This document shows positions 26,528-36,009 of a stretch of 64,000 nt of DNA, in pieces (position 1 is the first letter of the stretch; each line of letters starts with the position of its first letter). This DNA is from Diaphorobacter limosus. Lineage in GTDB: Bacteria > Pseudomonadota > Gammaproteobacteria > Burkholderiales > Burkholderiaceae_C. The stretch covers positions 2,574,501 through 2,638,500 of the forward strand of contig NZ_CP136921.1 in assembly GCF_033100095.1 (NCBI RefSeq). Direction: 5' to 3'. The position numbers and the translations under genes are program-made. Under the pieces are notes generated by a model, which was not told where the DNA came from, did not search any database, and saw only the letters and a list, made by a program, of their open reading frames with translations.

Positions 26528-27385
26528 ATGCCCCATTCACCACCCAGTTCACCGCTTTCGACAGCTGCCGCCCCCATGGTGGTGGACGGCCACGCCCATG
26601 TCTTCCTCAAGGACATGCCGCTGGCCGGCACGCGCCGCTATGCGCCCAGCCATGACGCCACGCCTGCGGACTATCTGGGTCTGCTGGATGCGCACCGCGT
26701 CACACATGGCGTGCTGGTGCAGCCCAGCTTTCTGGGTACCGGCAACGACTACCTGCTGGCCGCGCTGCGCGCCCATCCACAGCGCCTGCGCGGCGTGGTC
26801 ATGCTTGACCCGCAGACGGACGAAGTGGAACTGGCAGCACTGAACACCGCCGGCGTGGTCGGCGTGCGGCTGAACCTCGTGGGCCAGCCGCTGCCCGACC
26901 TTGATGCACCGCAGTGGCAGGGCTTTCTGGCACGCCTGAAGGCACTGGACTGGCACCTGGAGTTGCACCGTCAGGCGGCCGACCTGCCGCCGCTGTTGGA
27001 CGCGGCGCTGCGCGCGGGCTGCCGCATCGTGGTCGATCACTTCGGGCGCCCCGATGCCGGGCAGGCGCAGGCCGATCCGGGCTTTGCCGCGCTGCTGCAG
27101 CGCGCCGCCTCGGGCCGCGTCTGGGTCAAGCTGTCGGCCGCCTATCGCAATGGGCCCGATGCGAACGCCGCCCGCGCCTGTGCCAGCCAGCTGCTCACGG
27201 CCTTCGGGCCGGAGCGCCTGGTCTGGGGCAGCGACTGGCCGCACACCCAGCACGAGCAACTGGCCGACTACGGCACCAGCCTGGCCGCGCTGACCGATTG
27301 GGTGCCGGACGCGGCACAACGCGCCCGCATTCTGGGCGCCACGGCCGCCGAGTTGTTCCACCTTCCCGCTTTTCCGCAGTCATAA
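26528..27385 (+). CDS. amidohydrolase (TIM-barrel lactonase-like)
   Basis: A 285-residue amidohydrolase-2 family protein. The metal-binding motif VVDGHAHVF is near residue 18, the strand IVVDHFGRP near 175, and the final catalytic segment WGSDWPHTQHE near 240. The closest well-known group includes 2-pyrone-4,6-dicarboxylate lactonase and related hydrolases of carboxylate lactones. It is followed 15 bases later by a Bug receptor gene, so it probably hydrolyses the acid or lactone which that receptor binds. The start may instead be the ATG at 26576 (MVVDGHAH), since no strong ribosome site precedes 26528. Confidence 0.85.
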   Translation: MPHSPPSSPLSTAAAPMVVDGHAHVFLKDMPLAGTRRYAPSHDATPADYLGLLDAHRVTHGVLVQPSFLGTGNDYLLAALRAHPQRLRGVVMLDPQTDEVELAALNTAGVVGVRLNLVGQPLPDLDAPQWQGFLARLKALDWHLELHRQAADLPPLLDAALRAGCRIVVDHFGRPDAGQAQADPGFAALLQRAASGRVWVKLSAAYRNGPDANAARACASQLLTAFGPERLVWGSDWPHTQHEQLADYGTSLAALTDWVPDAAQRARILGATAAELFHLPAFPQS

Positions 27386-27400
27386 CCATAGGAGATCCCC

Positions 27401-28378
27401 ATGCAACGACGTTCCATCGCCCTCGCTGCCCTGGCCCTGGCCCTTGCGCCGGCCGTGCATGCCCAGGCCAACGCCACAACAGGCTTTCCCAACAAGCCGG
27501 TGCGCCTGGTGGTGACCTACCCGCCGGGCGGCACCGTGGACGCGGTGGCTCGCATCCTGGGCCCCAAGCTCACGCAGATCTGGGGGCAGTCCGTGGTCGT
27601 TGACAACCGTGCCGGCGGCGGCGGCATCATCGGCGCGCAGGCCGTGCTGTCCGCCCCCGCCGACGGCTATACGCTGATGATGGATGCGTCCAACCACGCG
27701 CAGAACCCTGCCCTCAAGAAGCGCATGCCGTTCGACACGCTCAAGGCCTTCGCGCCGGTATCGCTGGTGCTCAAGGTGCCCAGCGTGCTGGTGGTGAACC
27801 CGAACTTCCCCGTGAGCACGCCCAAGGAGCTCATCGCCTACGCCAAGGCCAACCCCGGGAAGGTGGACTTCGCCTCCTCGGGCAACGGCTCGGCCCAGCA
27901 CCTGGCGGGCGAGCTGTTTGCGCTGAAAACCGGTACCCCCATGACCCATGTGGCCTACCGCGGTGGCGGCCCCGCCATGGTGGACGTGATGGCCGGCACC
28001 GTGCCCGTGTTCTTCGCCAGCCTGGCCTCGGCCCTGCCCTACATCCAGAGCGGCAAGCTGAAACCCGTGGCCGTGGCCGGCCAGCGGCGCTCGCCGGTGC
28101 TGCCCGACACGCCCACCTTCACCGAGGCGGGCGTGAGCGGTGTGGATGTCTATGAATGGAACGCCCTGTTTGCCCCCGCTGGCGTGCCGCCCGCGCTGGT
28201 GGACAAGATCAGCAAGGACGTGGCCGCCGCCCTGTCCGACCGCGAGGTGAAGGCACGGCTGATGGCGCTGGGCGCCGAGGTCATTGGCTCCACGCCCAAG
28301 GAGTTGGACCAGTACCGCCGCGCCGAGATCACCCAGTGGACGGCACTGGGCAAGCAGGCCAACATCTCGCTGGATTGA
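27401..28378 (+). CDS. Bug-family (TctC-like) periplasmic solute-binding protein 2
   Basis: A 325-residue exported receptor. The signal peptide MQRRSIALAALALALAPAVH is followed by cleavage near residue 21-23. Family patterns are RLVVTYPPGGTVDAVARILG, VVVDNRAGGGGIIGAQ and PADGYTLMMDASN. It differs clearly from Bug protein 1, so it is not a recent duplicate. AGGAGATCCCC precedes the ATG. The amidohydrolase lies upstream in the same operon, and a LysR gene ends one base past its stop on the other strand. No transporter membrane genes are here. Confidence 0.92.
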   Translation: MQRRSIALAALALALAPAVHAQANATTGFPNKPVRLVVTYPPGGTVDAVARILGPKLTQIWGQSVVVDNRAGGGGIIGAQAVLSAPADGYTLMMDASNHAQNPALKKRMPFDTLKAFAPVSLVLKVPSVLVVNPNFPVSTPKELIAYAKANPGKVDFASSGNGSAQHLAGELFALKTGTPMTHVAYRGGGPAMVDVMAGTVPVFFASLASALPYIQSGKLKPVAVAGQRRSPVLPDTPTFTEAGVSGVDVYEWNALFAPAGVPPALVDKISKDVAAALSDREVKARLMALGAEVIGSTPKELDQYRRAEITQWTALGKQANISLD

Positions 28379-28379
28379 C

Positions 28380-29270
28380 CTACAGCCGATCCGCGAGCTG
28401 GCTGGCAATCGTGGGCCGGCCCGACGCCTGCCACAGTACGCTGAGCTCGAAGTGCGGCAGGCGCTCACCGTCGGCCAGGGGCACGAACTGCACGCCGCGA
28501 TGCTGCAGCACGGCCGCGGACTGGGGCAGCAGCGAGGCACCAATACCGGCCGCCACGCAGGACAGCACGGTCAGCGAGCGGTTGGCCTCCTGCACCACGC
28601 GCAGCTCCAGCCCCGCGCGTGAAAACGCGCTGGCGATGCCGGCGCGCAGCGCGGGCAGCTGCGCCTGGGGAAACCACACCAGGCCCAGCCGCGCCACGTC
28701 GGCCAGCCAGGCACGCCCGTCCACGCCCAGGGGCTCGCCCGCCGGCAGCACCGCCACCAGCGGATCACGCCGCACCAGCTTTTGCCGCACCCGCCCCTGC
28801 AACGCCACCGGCGTGTGCAACATGGCCAGGTCGATGCGCCCCTCGGCCAGGGCCTGCATGAGGTCGGCATTGCCCATCTCCGAGAGCACCACTCGCGTAC
28901 CAACAAACTCGGCCTGCAGCAGCTTCAGCGCTGCGGGCAGCGCCTCATACACGGCATGCGTGACAAAGCCGATGTGCAGCTGTCCGCTCTTGCCATCCGC
29001 GATGGCACGCGCATGCTGCTCGGCCGATGCCGCCAGGGCCAGGCTGGCGCGCACATCGTCGATCACCGCCCGCCCCGCGCAGCTGAGCTCGGCACCACGG
29101 CGCGAGCGCTCGAACAGGCGTACACCCAGCTGCGACTCCAGCCGACGCAAGGCCTGGCTCAAAGCCGGCTGGGCCACGCCCAGTTGCGCCGCGGCGGCAG
29201 TCATGCTGCCCAGCTCGGCCACCGCGAGCAAGTAGCGCATGGTGCGGGTGTCGAATGGATTGGCGTTCAT
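28380..29270 (-). CDS. LysR-family transcriptional regulator
   Basis: A 296-residue LysR protein. The helix-turn-helix is MRYLLAVAELGSMTAAAAQL, then AQPALSQALRRLESQ. The effector domain starts near residue 95 (SGQLHIGFVTHAVYEALPAA). The start MNANPFDTRTM was chosen because the helix follows at once. It is convergent with the Bug receptor gene rather than divergent, so it is a less certain regulator of that operon. It is divergent from the NCS2 permease, with 171 bases between them, and could control that gene instead. Confidence 0.88.
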   Translation of the reverse strand: MNANPFDTRTMRYLLAVAELGSMTAAAAQLGVAQPALSQALRRLESQLGVRLFERSRRGAELSCAGRAVIDDVRASLALAASAEQHARAIADGKSGQLHIGFVTHAVYEALPAALKLLQAEFVGTRVVLSEMGNADLMQALAEGRIDLAMLHTPVALQGRVRQKLVRRDPLVAVLPAGEPLGVDGRAWLADVARLGLVWFPQAQLPALRAGIASAFSRAGLELRVVQEANRSLTVLSCVAAGIGASLLPQSAAVLQHRGVQFVPLADGERLPHFELSVLWQASGRPTIASQLADRL

Positions 29271-29326
29271 AAAGGGATGATGGCGCGCAAAGATACACCC
29301 AAAGCGAGGCCTGTTGAAACTCATGT

Positions 29327-29377
29327 TTTGATAGCTGTATGCGCACGACTGTAAAGCGCCAAAGCCATTTTTGGCTC
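29327..29377. repeat. dispersed short repeat, copy 4
   Basis: TTTGATAGCTGTATGCGCAC, then TGTAAAGCGCCAAAGCCATT and TTTGGC, in the divergent space between the LysR and NCS2 permease genes. This is one of two copies in a promoter region rather than at a gene end. Confidence 0.5.
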
Positions 29378-29441
29378 AAACAATTCACAACCTGGCCAAA
29401 CCCTCTACCATCGCCCCACCCCAAACAACAGGAGCGAATAA

Positions 29442-30728
29442 ATGGGTTTTTTTGACTGGAACGAGCGCCCGGCGCAGGCGCTGGCGGGTGGCGGGGTGAT
29501 CGGCCCCGATGAGCGCCTGCCCTGGGGCCAGACCGGGCTGATGGGCGTGCAGCATGTCATCGCCATGTTCGGCTCGACGGTGCTGGCGCCCATCCTGATG
29601 GGGTTCGATCCGAACCTGGCGGTGTTCATGAGCGGCATAGGCACGCTGATCTTCTTTTTGATCACCGCTGGCCGCGTGCCCAGCTACCTGGGCTCGTCGT
29701 TCGCCTTCATCGGCGTGGTGATCGCCGCCACGGCCTACGCCGGCAAGGGGGCGAACGCCAACATTGGCCTGGCGCTGGGCGGCATCATTGCCTGCGGCGC
29801 GGTGTATGCCGCCGTGGGCGTGGTGGTGCATCTGGTCGGCACCGGCTGGATAGAGCGCTTCATGCCACCGGTGGTCACCGGCGCGGTGGTGGCGGTGATC
29901 GGGCTGAACCTGGCAGCCATCCCCATCAAGAACATGGCGGCCAACAACTTCGAGGCCTGGATGCAGGCGCTGACCTTTGTCAGCGTGGCCCTGGTGGCGG
30001 TGTTCACGCGCGGCATGGTGCAGCGCCTGTTGATTCTGGTCGGGCTGATCCTGGCCAGCATCGCCTACGCCGCCTTCACCAACGGCCTGGGCTGGGGCAA
30101 GCCGGTGGATCTGTCGGGCGTGCTGGCCGCGCCCTGGCTGGGCGTGCCGCAGTTCCACGCGCCGGTGTTCAGCGCGCCGGCCATGCTGCTCATCGTGCCC
30201 GTGGTCATCATCCTGGTGGCCGAGAACCTGGGCCACATCAAGGCCGTGACGGCCATGACCGGCAAGAACCTCGACCAGTACATGGGCCGCGCCTTCATCG
30301 GTGACGGCATCGCCACCATGGTCAGCGGCGCCGCCGGCGGCACGGGCGTGACGACCTACGCCGAGAACATCGGCGTGATGGCGGCCACGCGCATTTACTC
30401 CACCGCCGTGTTTCTGGTCGCGGCGCTGATCGCGGTGCTGCTGGGCTTTTCGCCCAAGTTCGGCGCGCTGATCCAGGCCATTCCGCTGCCGGTGATGGGC
30501 GGCGTGTCCATCGTCGTGTTTGGCCTGATCGCCATTGCCGGCGCCAAGATCTGGGTGGACAACCGGGTGGACTTTTCGCAGAACAAGAACCTGATCGTCG
30601 CCGCCATCACGCTGATTTTGGGCACGGGCGAGTTCACGCTGAAGTTTGGCGACTTCGCCCTGGGCGGAATCGGCACGGCCACCTTTGGCGCGATTGCCTT
30701 GTATGCCCTGCTGAACCGGCGCGACTGA
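29442..30728 (+). CDS. NCS2-family nucleobase permease (uracil/pyrimidine type)
   Basis: A 428-residue polytopic membrane protein of the UraA/RutG group. It shows PWGQTGLMGVQHVIAMFGST at the N-terminus, VPSYLGSSFAFIGVV in the unwound helix 3, VAENLGHIKAVTAMTG at helix 8 and the loop AGGTGVTTYAENIGVMAATR at helix 10, whose Glu is the substrate carboxylate in UraA. It imports uracil or another pyrimidine by proton symport. AGGAGC precedes the ATG. The restriction-modification gene follows 28 bases later, which may reflect read-through and not shared function. Confidence 0.85.
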   Translation: MGFFDWNERPAQALAGGGVIGPDERLPWGQTGLMGVQHVIAMFGSTVLAPILMGFDPNLAVFMSGIGTLIFFLITAGRVPSYLGSSFAFIGVVIAATAYAGKGANANIGLALGGIIACGAVYAAVGVVVHLVGTGWIERFMPPVVTGAVVAVIGLNLAAIPIKNMAANNFEAWMQALTFVSVALVAVFTRGMVQRLLILVGLILASIAYAAFTNGLGWGKPVDLSGVLAAPWLGVPQFHAPVFSAPAMLLIVPVVIILVAENLGHIKAVTAMTGKNLDQYMGRAFIGDGIATMVSGAAGGTGVTTYAENIGVMAATRIYSTAVFLVAALIAVLLGFSPKFGALIQAIPLPVMGGVSIVVFGLIAIAGAKIWVDNRVDFSQNKNLIVAAITLILGTGEFTLKFGDFALGGIGTATFGAIALYALLNRRD

Positions 30729-30756
30729 AACAGCCCCGGCCCTACACTCACGCCCC

Positions 30757-33700
30757 ATGCAGGGCCAACTCTTCTCCCAGGACTTTCTCGCGCGGGGCAT
30801 TCTGGAAACGCCGCCCTTCCAGCAGCTCGACGGCGCCCCGTTTGATGGCTTCTGCGCCGTCCTGCGCGACATCTACCAGGGGCTGGACGCCAGCAGCACC
30901 ATCAACGAGGCGCAGACCGAGGCCCTGGTGATCACCAAGGTGCTCACCGCCCTGGGCTGGGGCGAGGATTTCTTGCCCCAGGTGAACCTGTCGGGCAAGC
31001 GCCGCGAGGACGTGCCCGACGTGCTGCTGTTTGCCAGCGCCGACAAAAAGGCCGCCGCCCTGCCGCTCAAGGACGACCAGCGCTACCGCCACGGCATCGC
31101 CCTGCTGGAGGCCAAGCGCTGGCTGCGCCCGCTGGATCGCGGCGACATCACCGAAGCACAAGACCCCGATGCGCCCTCGTCGCAAATGCTGCGGTATCTC
31201 AGCCGCGCCGACGTGGTCAGCGACCGCGCCGTGAAATGGGGCATGCTGACCAACGGCTGCGTCTGGCGCCTGTACTGGCAGGACGCGCGCTCGCGCTCGG
31301 AAGAGTTTTTTGAGGTGGACGTGGCCTGTGCCCTGGGCCTGGCCGGCATGCAGCCCACGCTGGACGAGGTGGCGCCCGCGCATGCGCTGCGCCTCTTTTA
31401 CCTTCTGTTCCAGCGCGCCGCCTTTTTGCCGCAGGACTGGGACGACGCCGGCCGCAGCCTGCACGCCTATGCGCTGGCCGAGGCGCGGCTGTACCAGGAA
31501 AGGGTCTCGCAAGACCTGGGCGCGCGTGTGTTTGGTGAGGTCTTTCCGCAGTTGGCCGACGCGCTCACGCGCTGGGACCTGCAGGCGCAAAGCCACAAGG
31601 TGGGCTACGGCCACTACACCCGCCCGCAGTTCACCCCCGCCTACCTCGACGAAGTGCGCGAGGCCACGCTGGTGCTGCTCTACCGCCTGCTGTTTTTGTT
31701 CTACGCCGAGGACAGGCGCCTGCTGCCCGTGCATGACGAGCGCTACGCCCCCTACAGCGTGCGCCGCATACGCCAGGAGGTGCAGGGCAAGATCGACGCC
31801 GGCGCGCATTTCTCGGCCACCGTGCCGCGCATCTGGCTCGACCTGCGCGGTGCCTTCACCCTGATCAACGTGGGCGACGACACCATAGGCATGCCCGCCT
31901 ACAACGGCGGCCTGTTCGCCCGCGCCCGCGCCCCGCTGCTCGAACGCGTGACCGTGCCCGACAAGATCATGGCGCCCTTGATCGACGCCCTGTCGCGCCG
32001 CACCGAAGACCTCTTGAAGGGCTGGATCAACTACCGCGACCTGTCCGTGGCCCACCTGGGCGGCATCTACGAGCGCCTGCTGGAGTACACCCTGGTGCAC
32101 GAGGTGCAGGCGCGCGACGATTATCGTGACAAGCCCGAGATCGACCGCGTCAGCGCCCAGCCCGCCAGCTTTGCGCGCAAGCTCTCGGGCAGCTACTACA
32201 CGCACGACGACCTGGTGCGCCTGGTGCTGCGCGAGTCCGTCGGCCTGCTGGCGCGCGAGCGCCTGGAGGCCTTCGACGCGCATATCCACAAGCTGGGCAA
32301 AAAGACCGCGCTGAACCCCGGTGACTGGGACGCGCTGGATGCCAAGGACCCGGCCAGCGCCATTCTGGAGCTGAAGATTTGCGACCCCGCCATGGGCAGC
32401 GGCCACTTTCTGGTGGCGCTGGTGGACGACCTGGCTGACCGCGTGCTGGAAGCCATCGCCCTGGCCACCGCCCAGGTCAACGCCGCGCCCTGGGCCGCCC
32501 ACCTGCAAGAGGCCGGCCGCCCCTGGCAAAGCCCGGTGCTGCAGCGCGTGGCCGGCATACGCGCGGCCATCAAGGCGCAGGCACGCGAGCGCGGCTGGGC
32601 CGTGACCGACGCGCAGCTGGACGACCGCCACATCGTGCGCCGCATGATCCTGAAGAAAGCCATCTTCGGCGTGGACAAGAACCCCATGGCCGTGGAGTTG
32701 GCCAAGACCGCGCTGTGGCTGCACACCTTCACCGTGGGCGCGCCGCTGTCCTTTCTGGATCACCACCTGCAGGTGGGCGACAGCCTGCACGGCGAGCGCC
32801 TGCCCACGGTGCAGCGCGGCCTGCAGCAGCTGGGCGCGCTGCTGCTGCAAAGCGAGTTCGACCGCCTGGGCCGCGCCGCGCGCAACCTGGCCCAGGTGGC
32901 CGACCTGACCGACGTGGACATTGCCGAGGCGCGCCTGTCCAAAGAGCTGGCCGAGGCCGCCGCCGCCGACATGGCGCCATTGCAGGCGGTGCTGGACTTT
33001 TGGCGCGCGCTGCGCTGGCTGATCCCCGGCTGGCCCGTGGACAAGGCCGCCAAACTGGCCAAGCTGCTGCCCAACGTGGACGGCCAGCCCCACCCCTGGC
33101 TGCAAGGCATTGCCCAACTACTCAACCCCGGCGTGAACCTGGTGGCCGTGCTGGGCGCGGGCCAGTTGCCGGGCAGCGGCGCGGCCGTGCAGGCCGCCAA
33201 CGACCTGATGCAGCAGGCGCGCGCGCTTGCGCGTGGCGAAAGCTTTTTTCACTGGTGGACGGCCTTCCCTACGGTGTTCGGCGCTGGCGGGCCGGGCGGG
33301 TTTGACGCCGTCATCGGCAACCCGCCCTGGGATCGCATCAAGCTACAGGAGGTGGAGTGGTTTGCCGAGCGCGACCTGAAGATTGCCGCCCAAGCCCGCG
33401 CCGCCGACCGCAAGGCGCTGATCGCCCGCCTGCAGCAGCAGCAATCGCCCCTGTGGGCCAGCTACCAGCAGGCCGTGGCGCGCGCCGAGACCAACGCCCG
33501 GGTGCTGGGCAACGGCAAGCAGGGCGCGGGCGACTACCCGCTGCTGGGCGGGGGCGACGTGAACCTGTACAGCCTGTTCGTCGAGCGCGCCCAGGCATTG
33601 ACCCACCCGCAGGGCCTGGTGGCCCTGGTCACGCCCAGCGGCATCGCGGCCGACAAGGGGGCGGCGGAGTTCTTCCGCTCCATCTCGGCCAGCGGGCGGC

Positions 33701-35025
33701 TGGGGGCGCTGTTCGACTTCGAGAACCGCAAGGGCCTGTTTCCCGACGTGGATTCACGCTTCAAGTTCTGCGTGCTGCTGTTCGGCAGCCATGAGCGCCG
33801 CTTTGCGCAGACGCGCTGCGCCTTCTACCTGCATTCGCTGGACGAGCTGGACGCCGACCCGGCGCGCACCCTGGTGCTCACCGCCGAGGACTTCGCGCGC
33901 GTCAACCCCAACACCGGCGCGGCGCCCATCTTCCGCGCCCGGCGCGACGCCGACATCACCCTGGGCCTGTACGCGCAGCACCCGGTGCTGGTACGCCACG
34001 GCGGCAGCAGCGCCAGCACGGGCGCCCAGCCCGATGCGGCGGTGTGGCCGGTGAAGTACGCGCGCATGTTTGACATGACCAACGACTCGCGCTTGTTCTT
34101 CAAGGAAAGCGAGTTGGAGAAGCGCGGTTGGCGGCGGGCGGAGCTGAACCGCTGGGTGGATGCCGCCGGGCGGCAGGCGTATCCGCTGTATGCCGGCCGC
34201 ATGGTGCACCAGTACGACCACCGCGCCGCCAGCGTCGCGGTGAACGAAGAAAACCTCAAGGTGGCCAGCCTTTCGGATCGCAGCTCTATCAGCGACAAGG
34301 CCAGCCCCTCTTACTACCCGCAGCCGCAGTACTGGATTGACGCAGACGCCGTGCCCGCGCCGCAGCGCCGCGCATGGGCGCTGGGCTTTCGCGACATTGC
34401 ACGCGCCACCGATGTGCGCACCATGATTGCCGCCATCGTGCCCGGCGTCTGCGCGGGCAACACACTGCCCCTGCTGATAGACCCGGCCATGGGGCCGCGC
34501 GAAGCCTCTTTGTTGTTGGCGAACTTCAACGCGCTGGCGTTTGACTATGTGGCACGCCAGAAGACGCAGTCCACGCACTTGAACTGGTACATCGTCGAAC
34601 AACTCCCCGTCATCGCCCCTGAGCGCTTTGACGCCCCCCTGCCCGCCCCCTTCGCCGCCGCCATGCGCGCCGCCGGGCTGATGAACGGCCACCACCCCCA
34701 GCCCACGGTGGCCGACTTCGTCATCCCCCAGGTACTGGCCCTGTCCTACACCGCGCACGACCTGGCGCCGTTCGCGCGCGACCTGGGCTATGTGGACGCC
34801 GCCGGTCAGGTGCTGCCGCCCATCGCGTGGGACGAGGAACAGCGCCGCGCCCGCCTGGCGGCGCTGGACGCAGTGTTCTTCTGGCTTTACGGCCTGGGCG
34901 CGGACGACGCGGCCTACGTGCTGGACACCTTCCCCATCGTGCGCACGCAGGACGAACGCGCCTTCGGCCGCTGGCGCACGCGGGACGACGTGCTGGCGGC
35001 ACTGGCACTGCTGGGGGCTAACTAA
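30757..35025 (+). CDS. type IIG restriction-modification protein (Eco57I-like, single polypeptide)
   Basis: A 1,422-residue protein combining nuclease and adenine methyltransferase. Near the N-terminus, PD (87-88) and EAKRW (E118, K120) fit a PD-(D/E)xK nuclease site. Methyltransferase motif I is DPAMGSGHF (543-551) and the catalytic motif IV is NPPW (855-858). Between them, FGVDKNPMAVELAKTALWLH resembles motif III. The last 500 residues, with repeated aromatic and charged segments, should hold target recognition. Unlike type I systems there are no hsdS/hsdR genes, and unlike BREX or DISARM no partner genes surround it. The codon use looks like its neighbours, and a repeat starts at its stop. 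Confidence 0.85.
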   Translation: MQGQLFSQDFLARGILETPPFQQLDGAPFDGFCAVLRDIYQGLDASSTINEAQTEALVITKVLTALGWGEDFLPQVNLSGKRREDVPDVLLFASADKKAAALPLKDDQRYRHGIALLEAKRWLRPLDRGDITEAQDPDAPSSQMLRYLSRADVVSDRAVKWGMLTNGCVWRLYWQDARSRSEEFFEVDVACALGLAGMQPTLDEVAPAHALRLFYLLFQRAAFLPQDWDDAGRSLHAYALAEARLYQERVSQDLGARVFGEVFPQLADALTRWDLQAQSHKVGYGHYTRPQFTPAYLDEVREATLVLLYRLLFLFYAEDRRLLPVHDERYAPYSVRRIRQEVQGKIDAGAHFSATVPRIWLDLRGAFTLINVGDDTIGMPAYNGGLFARARAPLLERVTVPDKIMAPLIDALSRRTEDLLKGWINYRDLSVAHLGGIYERLLEYTLVHEVQARDDYRDKPEIDRVSAQPASFARKLSGSYYTHDDLVRLVLRESVGLLARERLEAFDAHIHKLGKKTALNPGDWDALDAKDPASAILELKICDPAMGSGHFLVALVDDLADRVLEAIALATAQVNAAPWAAHLQEAGRPWQSPVLQRVAGIRAAIKAQARERGWAVTDAQLDDRHIVRRMILKKAIFGVDKNPMAVELAKTALWLHTFTVGAPLSFLDHHLQVGDSLHGERLPTVQRGLQQLGALLLQSEFDRLGRAARNLAQVADLTDVDIAEARLSKELAEAAAADMAPLQAVLDFWRALRWLIPGWPVDKAAKLAKLLPNVDGQPHPWLQGIAQLLNPGVNLVAVLGAGQLPGSGAAVQAANDLMQQARALARGESFFHWWTAFPTVFGAGGPGGFDAVIGNPPWDRIKLQEVEWFAERDLKIAAQARAADRKALIARLQQQQSPLWASYQQAVARAETNARVLGNGKQGAGDYPLLGGGDVNLYSLFVERAQALTHPQGLVALVTPSGIAADKGAAEFFRSISASGRLGALFDFENRKGLFPDVDSRFKFCVLLFGSHERRFAQTRCAFYLHSLDELDADPARTLVLTAEDFARVNPNTGAAPIFRARRDADITLGLYAQHPVLVRHGGSSASTGAQPDAAVWPVKYARMFDMTNDSRLFFKESELEKRGWRRAELNRWVDAAGRQAYPLYAGRMVHQYDHRAASVAVNEENLKVASLSDRSSISDKASPSYYPQPQYWIDADAVPAPQRRAWALGFRDIARATDVRTMIAAIVPGVCAGNTLPLLIDPAMGPREASLLLANFNALAFDYVARQKTQSTHLNWYIVEQLPVIAPERFDAPLPAPFAAAMRAAGLMNGHHPQPTVADFVIPQVLALSYTAHDLAPFARDLGYVDAAGQVLPPIAWDEEQRRARLAALDAVFFWLYGLGADDAAYVLDTFPIVRTQDERAFGRWRTRDDVLAALALLGAN

Positions 35026-35064
35026 AAAGATAGCTGCTTGCGCTTTATGGATAAGCGCTGGAGC
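35025..35064. repeat. dispersed short repeat, copy 5
   Basis: AAAAGATAGCTGCTTGCGCT, then TTATGGATAAGCGCTGGAGC, starting at the stop codon of the type IIG gene. GCGCTT (35040-35045) and AAGCGC (35053-35058) form the clearest stem of all copies, and I use this copy as the reference. Confidence 0.6.
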
Positions 35065-35084
35065 CTGATATTGTCACTGGTATT

Positions 35085-35195
35085 CACTCCCTCGCCCCCT
35101 GTGGGAGAGGGTGGGGGTGAGGGGTGATTGGCTGCCGAGCCCTTTTTGAGCCCCTCACCCCTGCCCTCTCCCGCCAGCGGGAGAGGGAGAAAGTC
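35085..35195. repeat. CTCTCCC-type palindromic repeat, copy 1
   Basis: Arms at 35103-35125 (GGGAGAGGGTGGGGGTGAGG) and 35151-35172 (CCCCTCACCCCTGCCCTCTC) are nearly exact reverse complements around a 25-base loop. A further GGGAGAGGGAG follows. It lies between the convergent type IIG and zinc-ribbon genes. A second copy is at 38242-38337. Confidence 0.65.
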
Positions 35196-35200
35196 CGGCC

Positions 35201-35938
35201 TCAGCGCCGCAGCAGCGACCACACGAACTCTATGCCCGCTGCCACCAGGTCGAACTGATCCTCCCGCCTGCCCTCGAAACGTTCGCGCTGGCGCTCGCGT
35301 TCCTCGCGCGTGCGGTTGCGTTCCAGGGCGATCAGGGCGTCGGCCAGGGCCTCGGGCGACTGGCCGTTGGCCGCCTGGCTGGCTGCTTGACTGGCGGCCT
35401 GGCCGTGGCGCTGCAGGGCCTTGTCCACCGCCTGGGGGTCGAGCAGTGCCAGGGCCGACCGGCAGTACGGGCAGGCGTGGTCGTTGCGTATGTCCACCGT
35501 GCCCCCGCAGCTGGTGCAGGCGATGCTGCCCACGCGCCGCGCCAGGGCCTCGATCTCGAGCGTGGAGAGGTGGCGCACAAAGCCCTTTTCGACCATGAAG
35601 GAGCCAAAGGTGGAGAAGCGCCCGTGCCGTGCCGCGCAGCGGTAGGTGACGTAGCGCCCGCCCTGGGCCAGGTCGTAGCCCTTGACCAGGTCTTTGCGGC
35701 AATGCGGGCAGCGCAGTCGGTCGGACAGGGGGTGGTGCGCGTCGCCATGGTGTTCATGCAGCAGCGCGAAGAGCTGCAGCACGGCGGCCGGCGCCAGGCG
35801 CGTGTTCTCCTGCGGGTCGAACCACAGGCCCTGGCAGGCAAAGCACAGATCCAGCTCCAGCATGCTGCCGTCGGCGGCGGCAAAGCGGCGCTTGTCGGCC
35901 GGCTGGCGGCAGGAGGGGCAAAGTGAGGTCGATGGCAT
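35201..35938 (-). CDS. multi-zinc-ribbon protein, unknown function
   Basis: A 245-residue cytoplasmic protein with five CxxC pairs: CPSC (7-10), CFAC (32-35), CPHC, CTSC and CPYC. This suggests a TFIIB-type zinc ribbon at the N-terminus and at least one more ribbon in the middle. The end is a charged helical stretch (ALERNRTREERERQRERFEG) before a short hydrophobic tail. I know no defined role. The ATG ending at 35938 was chosen because the first zinc pair follows directly. It is convergent with the type IIG gene and divergent from the CoA-transferase gene, so there is no operon. Confidence 0.8.
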   Translation of the reverse strand: MPSTSLCPSCRQPADKRRFAAADGSMLELDLCFACQGLWFDPQENTRLAPAAVLQLFALLHEHHGDAHHPLSDRLRCPHCRKDLVKGYDLAQGGRYVTYRCAARHGRFSTFGSFMVEKGFVRHLSTLEIEALARRVGSIACTSCGGTVDIRNDHACPYCRSALALLDPQAVDKALQRHGQAASQAASQAANGQSPEALADALIALERNRTREERERQRERFEGRREDQFDLVAAGIEFVWSLLRR

Positions 35939-36009
35939 GAATGGGGGATGGTAGCGCCTGCACGGCCATGCCATGAGCGGCCGTACAGCCATTCGCCACA
36001 CTCTGGAGA

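Noticed and set aside
30748..33117. 789-residue open frame antisense to the type IIG gene
   Set aside because: Same type of shadow frame; the sense strand has all methyltransferase motifs.
30757..35025. BREX PglX or DISARM methyltransferase
   Set aside because: No other BREX or DISARM genes flank it, and a nuclease-like PD...EAK site is present at the N-terminus.
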